Shown: one piece after another, positions 9,099-17,221 of the stretch
Layout: the number at the start of each line of letters is the position of its first letter
Numbering within the stretch: the stretch's first letter is position 1
Assembly: GCF_963675975.1 (NCBI RefSeq)
Contig: NZ_OY780939.1
Coordinates: 2,790,001-2,854,000 of the forward strand
Length of the DNA: 64,000 bases
Direction of reading: 5' to 3'
Origin: Halarcobacter sp.
GTDB taxonomy: Bacteria; Campylobacterota; Campylobacteria; Campylobacterales; Arcobacteraceae
Program-made: the position numbers and the translations under genes
The notes under the pieces: model-generated
Databases searched by the model: none
Told to the model about the DNA's origin: nothing
What the model saw: the letters and a program-made list of their open reading frames with translations, nothing else

Positions 9099-9719
9099 AT
9101 GTATAAAGAGAGTACAAATATTGTAGTTAAACATCTTGTAAATAGATTAAGAGATGTTAGAACTGCATCAAATGAATTTAGATTAACAATAGAAGAGATT
9201 TCAAGAATTGTTGCATCTGAAGCATTAAATGATTTTAAAACAATAACAACTAATATTGAAACATGGCAAGGTCCTTTAGATGTAGAGATGATTGAGGTTC
9301 AAAAATTAGTTTTAATACCTATTTTAAGAGCTGGGGAACCAATGTTAACAGGTATTTTAAGAACACTACCATATGCTAGAAGTGGATTTTTAGCTATGAA
9401 AAGAGATGAAGAAACAGCTGAAAGTAAACTATTTTATGAAAATGTACCACCATTGGAGGACAAAACTGTTTTACTTCTTGATCCAATGGTAGCAACTGGA
9501 GGTTCATTAATTGATGGTATCACTTATTTAAAATCTAAAGGAGCTAAAAAAATTATCTCTTTAAACATTTTAGGTGCACCTGAAGGGGTAAATGCAGTAG
9601 TTGAAGCACACCCTGATGTAGATATCTATATTGCACAAATAGATGATAGATTAGATGAAAACAAATATATTAGACCAGGTCTTGGTGATGCTGGTGATAG
9701 AGCATTTAATACAAACTAA
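9099..9719 (+). CDS. upp: Uracil phosphoribosyltransferase
   Basis: Makes UMP from uracil and PRPP; 206 residues, close to the usual 208. Seen: the N-terminal KHLVNRLRD, the VPILRAGEPM-type active-site segment (here LIPILRAGEPML), the PRPP loop DPMVATGGSLIDG and the C-terminal GLGDAGDRAFNT, all hallmarks of Upp. It is divergent from uraA. Its stop overlaps the 3' end of the next, convergent gene by 4 bases. Confidence 0.96.
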   Translation: MYKESTNIVVKHLVNRLRDVRTASNEFRLTIEEISRIVASEALNDFKTITTNIETWQGPLDVEMIEVQKLVLIPILRAGEPMLTGILRTLPYARSGFLAMKRDEETAESKLFYENVPPLEDKTVLLLDPMVATGGSLIDGITYLKSKGAKKIISLNILGAPEGVNAVVEAHPDVDIYIAQIDDRLDENKYIRPGLGDAGDRAFNTN

Positions 9720-10477
9720 AGATAATCAAGTGGATTTGGGTACTTATACCTAAATCCTAAACTTTCGATTTTACTTCCATCTATAATTCTATTAGGATAA
9801 TCTTTTTTATCTTTGAAAATAATCTTCGTAAAACCTTCTTTTATGGCATTATGAGTGTAAATCTCTTTTTTTGTTGGATGGTTTTTTGAACATAAATTAA
9901 AAATACCATTTATATTATTTTCAATTACAAATTTTACTGCTTCAATTGCATCATCTCTATGGACATAATTAACTTTTGAATCTTCACAGTCTAAAGTTTT
10001 CCCTGCAAAATATCTTCCTGCAACTCTATTATATCCCATAAGTCCAGAACATCTAAAGATTACATCTGTTTTTGATTTAACTAATTCTTCTGCTTTATAT
10101 ACTAAAGATGAATTTAACTCACACAATAGTGAATCCTCATCATATATTCCCTCTTTATTTGAATATATTGAAGTTGAACTGATAAATATTACTTTTTGAT
10201 TTTTAAGTTTTATTTTTGAGTAGATTTTATCTAAAAAATTAATATAATTTTTTGATTTTCTAGGTGGAAAGTTTATAAATATATAATCAGTATCTAATAA
10301 AGAATCTAAGTTTTCCAAATTATCTTCATCTAATAAATGAGGGATTAATCCCTCACCTAACATAAGTTTTTCTTTCTCCAAAGTTCTAATAGATACTTTT
10401 ACTTTATAATTAGTTTTAAGCTCTTTTGCTAAAGCTAAGCCCAACCATCCAGTACCTAAAATAGAAAAAGTTTTCAT
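9716..10477 (-). CDS. NAD(P)-dependent epimerase/dehydratase-like protein (YeeZ type)
   Basis: Rossmann-fold protein of 253 residues. The N-terminal dinucleotide loop is GTGWLGLALA. Later come YIFINFPPR, a serine-rich SSTSIYS segment in the place of the SDR active-site serine, and FRCSGLMGYNR. The NAD-binding, atypical-SDR layout resembles E. coli YeeZ and related nucleoside-sugar epimerase-like proteins of unknown substrate. The classical YxxxK pair is not evident, so catalytic activity is uncertain. Its ATG overlaps the stop of the channel gene (TAATG), so the two are translationally coupled, and the DUF423 gene is just upstream. Confidence 0.78.
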   Translation of the reverse strand: MKTFSILGTGWLGLALAKELKTNYKVKVSIRTLEKEKLMLGEGLIPHLLDEDNLENLDSLLDTDYIFINFPPRKSKNYINFLDKIYSKIKLKNQKVIFISSTSIYSNKEGIYDEDSLLCELNSSLVYKAEELVKSKTDVIFRCSGLMGYNRVAGRYFAGKTLDCEDSKVNYVHRDDAIEAVKFVIENNINGIFNLCSKNHPTKKEIYTHNAIKEGFTKIIFKDKKDYPNRIIDGSKIESLGFRYKYPNPLDYL

Positions 10478-11280
10478 TATTCTTTTTTATCTTTTAATTC
10501 TTTTACTTCTTCTCTTAAAATTTTTATTTCTGAAAGTAAAGTATCTAATTTTTTACTATCTTCATGCATCTCATCGTGAAAATCAGATTCTTGAATCTTT
10601 TGCATTTCCCCAATAATAACTGCAACAAAAAGATTGAAAAATACAAATGCTGCAATAATAACAAAAGATACAAAGTATATCCATGCCCAAGGATAAACCT
10701 CCATAGCCTCATACATTACATCTGTCCAATCTTCAAAAGTTAATACTCTAAACAAGGTAAGCATTGAAACTAAGAAATCCTTCCATAAACCAGATGGTAG
10801 TTCACTAAAATAGAAGTTTCCTACAATAGCATATATATAGAAAATGATAAACATCAATATAACAATATCAATAATTGAAGGAATTGCTCTAATTAACATA
10901 TCTATAATTGCTTTTAATTCAGGCCTTGCAGTAAATAGTCTTAATACCCTAAATACTCTTAATACCCTTGCAACTGCTGCAAATCCTGATTGCTCTAAAG
11001 GTAAAAGAGTAATAACAACAATAACAAAATCAAAAACATTCCAGCCAGATTTAAAAAAGTTTATAAACTTTTTCTCTGCAACCATTTTTATAGCTATCTC
11101 AAATACGAAATATATTGTCACAAAAGAATCAGCAAAAGTTAAAAATAAAGCATAATGCTCTTCAACTTCACCAATTGTTTTAAAACCTAATACTGAAGCA
11201 TAGGCTAAAATTATAAAAGTTGTTAGATTAGAAAACCATCTAGCATCTCTAATCTCTTCAATCTTTTGAATAATTCCCAT
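10477..11280 (-). CDS. Single-domain voltage-gated cation channel (NavAb/NaChBac family)
   Basis: Homotetrameric inner-membrane channel subunit of 267 residues with six transmembrane helices: S1 about 20-35, S2 50-65, S3 80-94, S4 100-118, S5 130-155, S6 188-212. S4 has four gating arginines at three-residue spacing (R105, R108, R111, R114). The pore loop is TLFRVLTFEDWTDVMY, with the selectivity filter TFEDWTD at 171-177. NavAb of Arcobacter butzleri has TLESWSM there. Here E173, D174 and D177 give extra acidic charge, as in engineered CavAb and in eukaryotic calcium-channel pore loops. S6 is followed by a charged neck and a C-terminal coiled coil (about 235-267), as in NavAb. The gene overlaps the next by TAATG. 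Family firm; ion preference is inferred. Confidence 0.93.
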   Translation of the reverse strand: MGIIQKIEEIRDARWFSNLTTFIILAYASVLGFKTIGEVEEHYALFLTFADSFVTIYFVFEIAIKMVAEKKFINFFKSGWNVFDFVIVVITLLPLEQSGFAAVARVLRVFRVLRLFTARPELKAIIDMLIRAIPSIIDIVILMFIIFYIYAIVGNFYFSELPSGLWKDFLVSMLTLFRVLTFEDWTDVMYEAMEVYPWAWIYFVSFVIIAAFVFFNLFVAVIIGEMQKIQESDFHDEMHEDSKKLDTLLSEIKILREEVKELKDKKE

Positions 11281-11283
11281 TTA

Positions 11284-11670
11284 TTAACCTCTTAAAATAG
11301 AATAAGCTAAAGTAAGCCATCCAATAATCATAAGTGTTCCACCTATTGGAGTAATAGCACCTAATACTGGAATATTTAAAATAACTAAAAGATATAGTGA
11401 AAAAGAGAAGATTATCATACCAATCAAAATTAACCATGCAGCAACTACACTTTTCTTTGAATCTGGTTTTAAATAGATTACAAAAGAGGCTGCAAAAAGT
11501 CCCAAGGTATTGTAAAATTGATATTCTACTCCGGTATGATAAACAACTAACATCTCAGGACTAACTAAAGATTTTAAACCATGTGCACCAAAAGCACCAA
11601 TAGCTATGGCTAAAGCCATCATTATTGAAGCTATAGTTAAAAATTGATTTACTTTTTTATTATCTGTCAT
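11284..11670 (-). CDS. DUF423 family small membrane protein
   Basis: 128 residues with four hydrophobic helices. The family signature is IAIGAFGAHGLKS near residue 20 and YHTGVEYQFYNTLGLF near 45. DUF423 proteins (E. coli YgdD-like) are inner-membrane proteins of unknown function. Only 3 bases separate it from the channel gene, so it leads a three-gene unit (DUF423, channel, epimerase-like). The pairing with a voltage-gated channel is worth noting but may be chance. Confidence 0.9.
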   Translation of the reverse strand: MTDNKKVNQFLTIASIMMALAIAIGAFGAHGLKSLVSPEMLVVYHTGVEYQFYNTLGLFAASFVIYLKPDSKKSVVAAWLILIGMIIFSFSLYLLVILNIPVLGAITPIGGTLMIIGWLTLAYSILRG

Positions 11671-11761
11671 ATATACTTCCTAAATTTTTTTGGAAGTATA
11701 TCAAAAATTTTGTTGAAAATTTATTTAAGTTTTTTTATAAAAAGTTTTATAAAAGCTATTG

Positions 11762-12040
11762 TTATTTTTTATCTTTCTTTTTAGATGAGAATCCTGCACC
11801 CTTTTTCTCTTTTTTCTTTAAATCTAACTCATCCATTAACTCTCTAAAATCCATACCCTCTTGATTCATCTTAGCAAAACAGGCTGCAACAGCTGCGATT
11901 GCATTTGGTACCTCTTCTTTTTTCTTATATGCTTGGATATTTTTTTCACTAACTTTTATTAAAGCTGTGAATTTAGGAATTGTTAATTCAGCATCAAGTA
12001 ATAATTTTTTAAATTCTATAAATGTCATATTCTCGTCCAT
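11762..12040 (-). CDS. Small XRE-like helix-turn-helix protein
   Basis: 92 residues. About residues 10-60 read like an XRE-type HTH: a helix (FKKLLLDAELTI), a turn helix (KFTALIKVSEKNIQAYKK) and a closing helix (PNAIAAVAACFAKM). The C-terminal 20 residues are almost all Lys/Glu/Ser, a basic tail. It could bind DNA or RNA. No partner gene overlaps it. The HTH call is by pattern only; the protein may be a conserved Campylobacterota protein of unknown function. Confidence 0.65.
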   Translation of the reverse strand: MDENMTFIEFKKLLLDAELTIPKFTALIKVSEKNIQAYKKKEEVPNAIAAVAACFAKMNQEGMDFRELMDELDLKKKEKKGAGFSSKKKDKK

Positions 12041-12137
12041 ATATAATTAAGATTTAAATATTATACAATATAAATACTTGAATTTTTAAAAAAACGGTAG
12101 CAAATATGTATAAAATACATATTTTATAGATAATAAG

Positions 12138-12164
12138 TAGAAAATAGGTTAAACCTATTTTCTA
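12138..12164 (-). terminator. Hairpin at the 3' end of the phosphoribosyltransferase gene
   Basis: Perfect 13-bp inverted repeat (12138-12150 and 12152-12164) around a single central base. It includes the stop codon at 12162-12164. No long U tract follows, so termination strength is uncertain. Confidence 0.6.
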
Positions 12165-12608
12165 TTTTACATCAACTTCCCAGAAGAAATCGATCCAACC
12201 TTTAGCTTCTTTTACTGCATAGTCAGGTTGTAAACAAGCAGTCTTTTTATAAAATATTGTTGCAAGTTTAAATTCTACTTTAGGGAATTTTTCTGCTAAG
12301 AGTTTTAAAATCTCTTCCATAGTTTCTCCTGAGTCAACAATATCATCAATTATTAAAACTCTTTTTGCATGGGATACATCTGGAATATTAAAAATATTAA
12401 AACTATTTAGTTTTAATTCTCCCTCATAATGAATAGAATTTAATGAATATAAATTTCTCATATCCAAGGCCTGAGACATCAAGTGCGCAAGAGTTAATCC
12501 TCCTCTTGCTATTGCTAATAAAATATCTGGTTCATAATCCCTACACTTATCAACTAAAACTTGAGTATCTTTTGCGAACTCATCGTAACCATAATAATAT
12601 TTTTCCAA
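12162..12608 (-). CDS. Purine phosphoribosyltransferase (xanthine/guanine type)
   Basis: 148-residue type I phosphoribosyltransferase. The PRPP-binding loop is VLIIDDIVDSGETME and the N-terminal pyrophosphate loop is LLAIARGGLTLAH. Length and the C-terminal GWIDFFWEVDV resemble the Gpt/xanthine phosphoribosyltransferase group. It would convert xanthine, guanine or hypoxanthine plus PRPP into the nucleotide. It lies 9 bases downstream of a purine permease in the same direction, which supports a purine substrate. Confidence 0.85.
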   Translation of the reverse strand: MEKYYYGYDEFAKDTQVLVDKCRDYEPDILLAIARGGLTLAHLMSQALDMRNLYSLNSIHYEGELKLNSFNIFNIPDVSHAKRVLIIDDIVDSGETMEEILKLLAEKFPKVEFKLATIFYKKTACLQPDYAVKEAKGWIDFFWEVDVK

Positions 12609-12617
12609 AAAACTTCC

Positions 12618-13904
12618 TTATAAAATAAATGCTAAAGCACTTATGAATGTAATAACAAAAATTCCAAGATTTAAATCTGAAGTTTGTTTTTTAGCGAACT
12701 TAATAATTGTAAAGATAAGAAAACCTGCTGCTATACCATTTGTAATAGAGAAAGTTAACGGCATCAAAATTACAATTAAAAATGCACCTGCACTTGTTGC
12801 TAAATCTGAATCCTCAAAATTTATTTTACCTAATTCTGTAAACATCAACACCCCAACTACAACTAATACTGGATAAATTGCATTTCCAGGTACTGCTTTA
12901 AATAATGGCAATAAAAATAGTGTAGTTACAAAAAACATTGCAGTAAATACTGCTGTAAGACCAGTTCTACCACCCTCTTCAACACCACTTGCACTTTCAA
13001 TAAAAGCAGTTGTTGTTGAAACTCCAAGTAAAGAACCAGCAGTTGTTGCAATAGCATCTGCTTCTAAAGTTTTTTGTAAAGATTTATCATCTTTATTGTT
13101 TTCTTGAAAAAGATTTGCTCTTGTACCAACACCTGTTAGAGTACCTAAAGTATCAAACATATCTGTAATTAAAAATGTAATAATTACAGGTAATAATGAC
13201 AATGTCAATGCACTAGTTATATCAAGCTCAAATACAATTGGACTAATTGATGCAGGAGCAGAAACTATACCTTCAGGAAGTGTACCAATTCCAAAACTCC
13301 AACCAACAATTGATGTAACAGCAATAGCTAAAATAAATGCTCCTTTAACTCTATATGCATATAAAGTAAAAGAAAGAATAAGTCCTAAAACTCCTAAAAG
13401 AACATTTGGATTTGAAAAATCACCAAGCGACACAAGAGTAGCAGGGTTATCAACTATCATTCCCATTTGTTTTAAACCAATAAATGCGATAAATGAACCA
13501 ATACCAGCACTAATTGCTCTTCTTAAGTTCATAGGAATTGAAGTCATAATCCAAACCCTAAAATTGGTAAACGACAGAATCATAAACAAAATACCAGATA
13601 AAAATACTATACCTAATGCAGTTTGCCAAGGTATTTTCATACCAAGAACTAATCCATATGAAAAGTATGCATTTAGTCCCATACCAACTGACATAGCTAT
13701 TGGAGTATTTGCCCATAAACCACTAAATAGTGTTGCAAGAATAGTAATTAATGCTGTTGCAGTAACAACTGCATCCATTGGTAAACCCGCATCTGCTAGG
13801 ATAAATCCATTTACAGGAACAATATACATCATTGTTAAAAAGGTAGTAAACCCTGCACTAAGCTCAGTACCTACGCTTGTGTTATGTTCTTTTAGTTTAA
13901 ACAT
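12618..13904 (-). CDS. Purine (guanine/hypoxanthine) permease, AzgA-type NCS2 transporter
   Basis: Membrane transporter of 428 residues with 12-14 hydrophobic segments. The N-terminal TELSAGFTTFLTMMYIVPVN and NTPIAMSVGMGLNAYFSY are typical of the AzgA/PbuG/GhxP branch, which imports guanine, hypoxanthine or adenine with protons. The FDTLGTLTGVG motif and STTTAFIESASGVEEGGRTG, also family hallmarks, are present. It leads a two-gene unit with the phosphoribosyltransferase. The 115-base upstream region shows no purine riboswitch that I can recognise. Confidence 0.92.
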   Translation of the reverse strand: MFKLKEHNTSVGTELSAGFTTFLTMMYIVPVNGFILADAGLPMDAVVTATALITILATLFSGLWANTPIAMSVGMGLNAYFSYGLVLGMKIPWQTALGIVFLSGILFMILSFTNFRVWIMTSIPMNLRRAISAGIGSFIAFIGLKQMGMIVDNPATLVSLGDFSNPNVLLGVLGLILSFTLYAYRVKGAFILAIAVTSIVGWSFGIGTLPEGIVSAPASISPIVFELDITSALTLSLLPVIITFLITDMFDTLGTLTGVGTRANLFQENNKDDKSLQKTLEADAIATTAGSLLGVSTTTAFIESASGVEEGGRTGLTAVFTAMFFVTTLFLLPLFKAVPGNAIYPVLVVVGVLMFTELGKINFEDSDLATSAGAFLIVILMPLTFSITNGIAAGFLIFTIIKFAKKQTSDLNLGIFVITFISALAFIL

Positions 13905-14019
13905 AATCTTGTCCTTCTTTTTTCGATATTAAGAGATAATTGTACTTAATCTAAGGTTTATTTATACTAAAAAAGTGTATAAAATGTATAACTTACATAA
14001 ATAAAAAGAGCAACTAATT

Positions 14020-14877
14020 ATGAATATTACCAATGAATGTGTTAACTGTATAATTTATCAAATAGAAAAGGCAACAAAAGTATTAAACCTCGACGAAGAG
14101 CTTTCAAAATCAATTATGAAAGAGGTTAGAAAAAGAGCTGAAAACTTCTCTTTTGATGATACTCCTCCATTTGTTGCAAAAGATGTATATCAATATTTGG
14201 CAAAACGAACAAATCTAAATGACCCACTTGAAGAGATAAAACAATTATCAATCAAACAAGCAACTACATATATTCCATTTATAGAAAAAAGGTTGGAAAA
14301 AAGTGAAGATAAACTTTTTACAGCAATTAAAGCTGCTGTAGCAGGAAATGTTATTGATTTTTCAACAAAAAAAGAGTTTAGTTTAGATGAAGAGATAAAT
14401 TCAATATTTGAAACTTCTTTTGCAATAAATGATTATAAGATTTTTAAAAAAGAACTTGAAAAAACAAACTCTATCATAATACTTTCAGATAATGCAGGTG
14501 AAAATGTATTTGATAAAATTTTAGTAAAAACAATTAAAGCCCTTTATCCTAAACTTACCATCTATTACGCTACAAGAGATAAACCAATTATAAATGATAT
14601 AACAACAAAAGAGGCATATCAGATAGGTATTGATAAATACTGTGAAGTGATTAGCACAGGTGTAGATACACCAGGACTAGAAAAAAAACAAGCCTCAAAA
14701 GAATTTTTAGAATTGTTTGATAAAACACCACTAATATTATCTAAAGGTATGGGAAACTTTGAGTGTTTAGAAAGTTATAAAGATAAAAAAATATTCTTTC
14801 TATTTAAAGTAAAATGTGAAGTTGTAGCAAATACTATTTCAAGAAACTTAGGAGAAATAGTATTAAAAAGAGGATAA
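14020..14877 (+). CDS. DUF89 family protein (metal-dependent damage-control phosphatase type)
   Basis: 285 residues. The N-terminal ECVNCIIYQIEKA carries the CxxC of the AF1104-like subgroup. The core has the metal-site segment ILSDNAGENVFD and the later SKGMGNFE, both typical of DUF89 (ARMT1-like) proteins. The family is proposed to dephosphorylate damaged or excess sugar phosphates and cofactors with divalent metal. It is divergent from the purine permease and convergent with the aminotransferase, sharing a terminator with it. Substrate unknown. Confidence 0.88.
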   Translation: MNITNECVNCIIYQIEKATKVLNLDEELSKSIMKEVRKRAENFSFDDTPPFVAKDVYQYLAKRTNLNDPLEEIKQLSIKQATTYIPFIEKRLEKSEDKLFTAIKAAVAGNVIDFSTKKEFSLDEEINSIFETSFAINDYKIFKKELEKTNSIIILSDNAGENVFDKILVKTIKALYPKLTIYYATRDKPIINDITTKEAYQIGIDKYCEVISTGVDTPGLEKKQASKEFLELFDKTPLILSKGMGNFECLESYKDKKIFFLFKVKCEVVANTISRNLGEIVLKRG

Positions 14878-14897
14878 CTTTAAGCTATCCTCTTTTT
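14865..14897. terminator. Bidirectional terminator between DUF89 gene and aminotransferase
   Basis: Perfect 12-bp stem (14865-14876 and 14886-14897) with A5/T5 on the outer flanks and GAGGAT at the core. It spans the end of the DUF89 gene and touches the stop codon of the convergent aminotransferase. Confidence 0.85.
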
Positions 14898-15991
14898 TAA
14901 GAAAGTAATTTAGCTAACTTTTGAACACCCTCTTCTATTTGTTCAAATGTTGAATTGGTAAAATTAAACCTAGCTTCTTTTGAATCTCTGTTATCATGGA
15001 AAAAAACTTTTGCAGGTACAAAAGCCACGTCTTGTTCTAAGGCTTTTTTCGCCAATTCAAAAGAATTCTCTTCGAATGAACCATAAATAAACATTCCACC
15101 CTTTGGTCTTTCAAATTTAAAACTTGGAATATATTTTTCAAAACAATCAGCCATAAACTTCATTTTTGATTGATATTCAGCTCTTACAAGTTTTATATGT
15201 TCAAACACATCAAACTCTTCCATATATTCATTTAATATCATTTGATTAAATGTAGAAGTGTGTAAATCAATTGCTTCTTTACATACCATCATTTGTTCAA
15301 TCATCTCTTTTTTTGCTCTAATCCAACCTACTCTAAATCCAGGTGCAACAATTTTTGAAAATGAACCTAAATGGAAACTTTTTTCATATAAAGCACTAAT
15401 TGGTTTTCTAATAACACCATCAAAATCGATTAAAGAATAAGCTCCATCTTCTATAAAATAGCATTGTTTTTTATTTAAGATTTTTGCTACTTCTTCTCTT
15501 CTTTCTTGCTCTACAACTCTACCTGTAGGGTTTGTAAAATCACTCATTGCATAAAGTCCATTTGAAGTGTTTAATCTATTTTCTAAATCGTCTAAATCCT
15601 CAAATGATTTAATATCTAAATCTAATACTTTATAAGCACTTAAAGCACCAATATATGTAGGTCTTTGCACATATAATTCTTTATTTAAAAATGATTTAGC
15701 AATAATATCAAAAGCTTGTTGACTACCTGTTGTTATTAATATCTCATCTTTATTTGTTGGAAAATCAAATTTCTCAGTATAGATTTGTGCAATTTTTTCT
15801 CTCAGACCTTCGACTCCTTGTGATTTTGAGTATTGTAAGCATAACTTATTTTCTAATACTTTATTTGTAGCTACTTTTAAATCCTCAATAGGAAATAGGT
15901 TTTCATTTGGTAAACCACCTGCAAAAGAGATTGTTCTTTCATTTATTGCATCTAATATCTGTCTGATATATGATCTCTCAACTTTTTTCAT
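14897..15991 (-). CDS. PLP-dependent class I/II aminotransferase
   Basis: 364 residues, fold-type I. The PLP lysine is in LGSFSKIVAPGFRVGW; the SFAGGLPN start, TTGSQQAFD and TNPTGRV (Asn/Arg contacts) place it with the LysN/AroH-like aminotransferases related to MocR domains. There is no N-terminal HTH, so it is an enzyme rather than a MocR regulator. Likely substrates are 2-aminoadipate, aromatic or branched amino acids; the sequence alone does not decide. It is transcribed alone, convergent with the DUF89 gene. Confidence 0.88.
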   Translation of the reverse strand: MKKVERSYIRQILDAINERTISFAGGLPNENLFPIEDLKVATNKVLENKLCLQYSKSQGVEGLREKIAQIYTEKFDFPTNKDEILITTGSQQAFDIIAKSFLNKELYVQRPTYIGALSAYKVLDLDIKSFEDLDDLENRLNTSNGLYAMSDFTNPTGRVVEQERREEVAKILNKKQCYFIEDGAYSLIDFDGVIRKPISALYEKSFHLGSFSKIVAPGFRVGWIRAKKEMIEQMMVCKEAIDLHTSTFNQMILNEYMEEFDVFEHIKLVRAEYQSKMKFMADCFEKYIPSFKFERPKGGMFIYGSFEENSFELAKKALEQDVAFVPAKVFFHDNRDSKEARFNFTNSTFEQIEEGVQKLAKLLS

Positions 15992-16089
15992 TGTACTGTC
16001 CCTTAAAAAATTTCATAATTATATTAGAATTTAAAAATTAAATCTTTATCTCAAATTTCAAAATATTTGTCTTATATTGCTATTTTCGA

Positions 16090-16095
16090 TATAAT
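16090..16095 (+). promoter_or_regulatory. TATAAT -10 box just before the AraC gene
   Basis: A perfect TATAAT ends 6 bases before the ATG at 16102, and no ribosome-binding site lies between. Transcription would start at or next to the A of ATG, giving a leaderless mRNA. No convincing -35 box is seen, which is usual in Campylobacterota. Confidence 0.5.
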
Positions 16096-16101
16096 CTATT
16101 T

Positions 16102-16959
16102 ATGAAAAAAGAAACAAAGCATTTTAGAAATGATGTAGTTAATAGAACTTTTTATTATATTTATAAAAACTTGGAATATAAAGTTACACTTGATGAATTG
16201 GCAAAAATAAATCATCTAAGTAAATACCACTACCATCGTATAATAAAAGAGGAAACAGGTAAAACCTTATTTGAGATAATTGCTGATGAAAGATTAAAAA
16301 AAGCTGCTAATCTTTTAATCACAAATTCCCATTCAACAATTAGTGAAATAGCAAATCAATGTGGTTATATTTCCCACTCTTCATTTATAAAAGCTTTTAA
16401 ATCTAGATATATTTATACACCAACCCAATGGAAAAATGGAAGTTTTAAAAAATACTCAAAGCAATTACTTCAAGATTTTACATCTAAAAGGGAATTTATA
16501 GATATAGAACCTGAAATAAAAATTTGTAAGCAAATACATTGTGCCTATATAAGACACAAGGGTTATAATAAAACGATAAAAAAAAGTTGGGAAAAACTAG
16601 AAGCTATTGCCTATGAAAATAGTCTTGAAAACTATAAAGAGATTGCCCTATTTCATGATAATCCTGTAATAACACCATTAGAAAATTGCTCTTATGTTGC
16701 TTGTATAAGTGTTGAAAAAGATTTTGATAAAATTAGTACATTTGATATTCCTGAATCTTTATGCGCAGTATTTTATCTAAAAGGAGTATACGGTGATGTA
16801 TTAAATCTACTTAGATATGTGTATCATTACTGGTTACCAAATTCTGGATATGAAGCTAAAATAATACCTGCATATACAATTTATTATAAAAACTATTTTA
16901 CAACTGATCAAAAAAACTTTGAATTGGATTTCTTTATTCCAATTAGAATTGCTTACTAA
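16102..16959 (+). CDS. AraC-family regulator with GyrI-like effector domain
   Basis: 285-residue regulator. Two AraC HTH units occupy about residues 10-110 (LDELAKINHLSKYHYHRI, then ISEIANQCGYISHSSFIKAF with the following YTPTQWK). The C-terminal half, about 125-285, is a GyrI/SOUL-like small-molecule-binding domain (CAYIRHKGYN, later FYLKGVYGD and FFIPI). Such proteins resemble Rob/BmrR-type sensors of hydrophobic compounds and usually control efflux or detoxification genes. No effector operon is adjacent, so targets are unknown. It probably has a leaderless transcript. Confidence 0.92.
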   Translation: MKKETKHFRNDVVNRTFYYIYKNLEYKVTLDELAKINHLSKYHYHRIIKEETGKTLFEIIADERLKKAANLLITNSHSTISEIANQCGYISHSSFIKAFKSRYIYTPTQWKNGSFKKYSKQLLQDFTSKREFIDIEPEIKICKQIHCAYIRHKGYNKTIKKSWEKLEAIAYENSLENYKEIALFHDNPVITPLENCSYVACISVEKDFDKISTFDIPESLCAVFYLKGVYGDVLNLLRYVYHYWLPNSGYEAKIIPAYTIYYKNYFTTDQKNFELDFFIPIRIAY

Positions 16960-17221
16960 AATAATCTTCTTATAATATATAACATTATAAAAATATTATT
17001 TTTTTAAATAATAATAATTATAACTTTATATTAATAACTATTATCATTAACATAATAATTACCTATTATATGGGATTTATCTTAAGATACAAAAAGATAA
17101 ATATTTTTATTATAAATTAAGTTTTATTTAAAAATAATTTTTTTATTTTATACTAGATTTAACAAAATTATAGTAAAATATGTTTATAGCTTGTGACAGT
17201 TGTTACAAAAAAGGGGACATT

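Noticed and set aside
13905-14019. Purine riboswitch upstream of the purine permease
   Set aside because: The spacer is short and I cannot find the three-stem junction or its conserved loop bases.
17000-17060. Fur-like AT-rich repeats upstream of the Cache chemoreceptor
   Set aside because: ATTATCATT-like words occur, but the region is almost pure A/T and no proper 19-bp inverted site is present.
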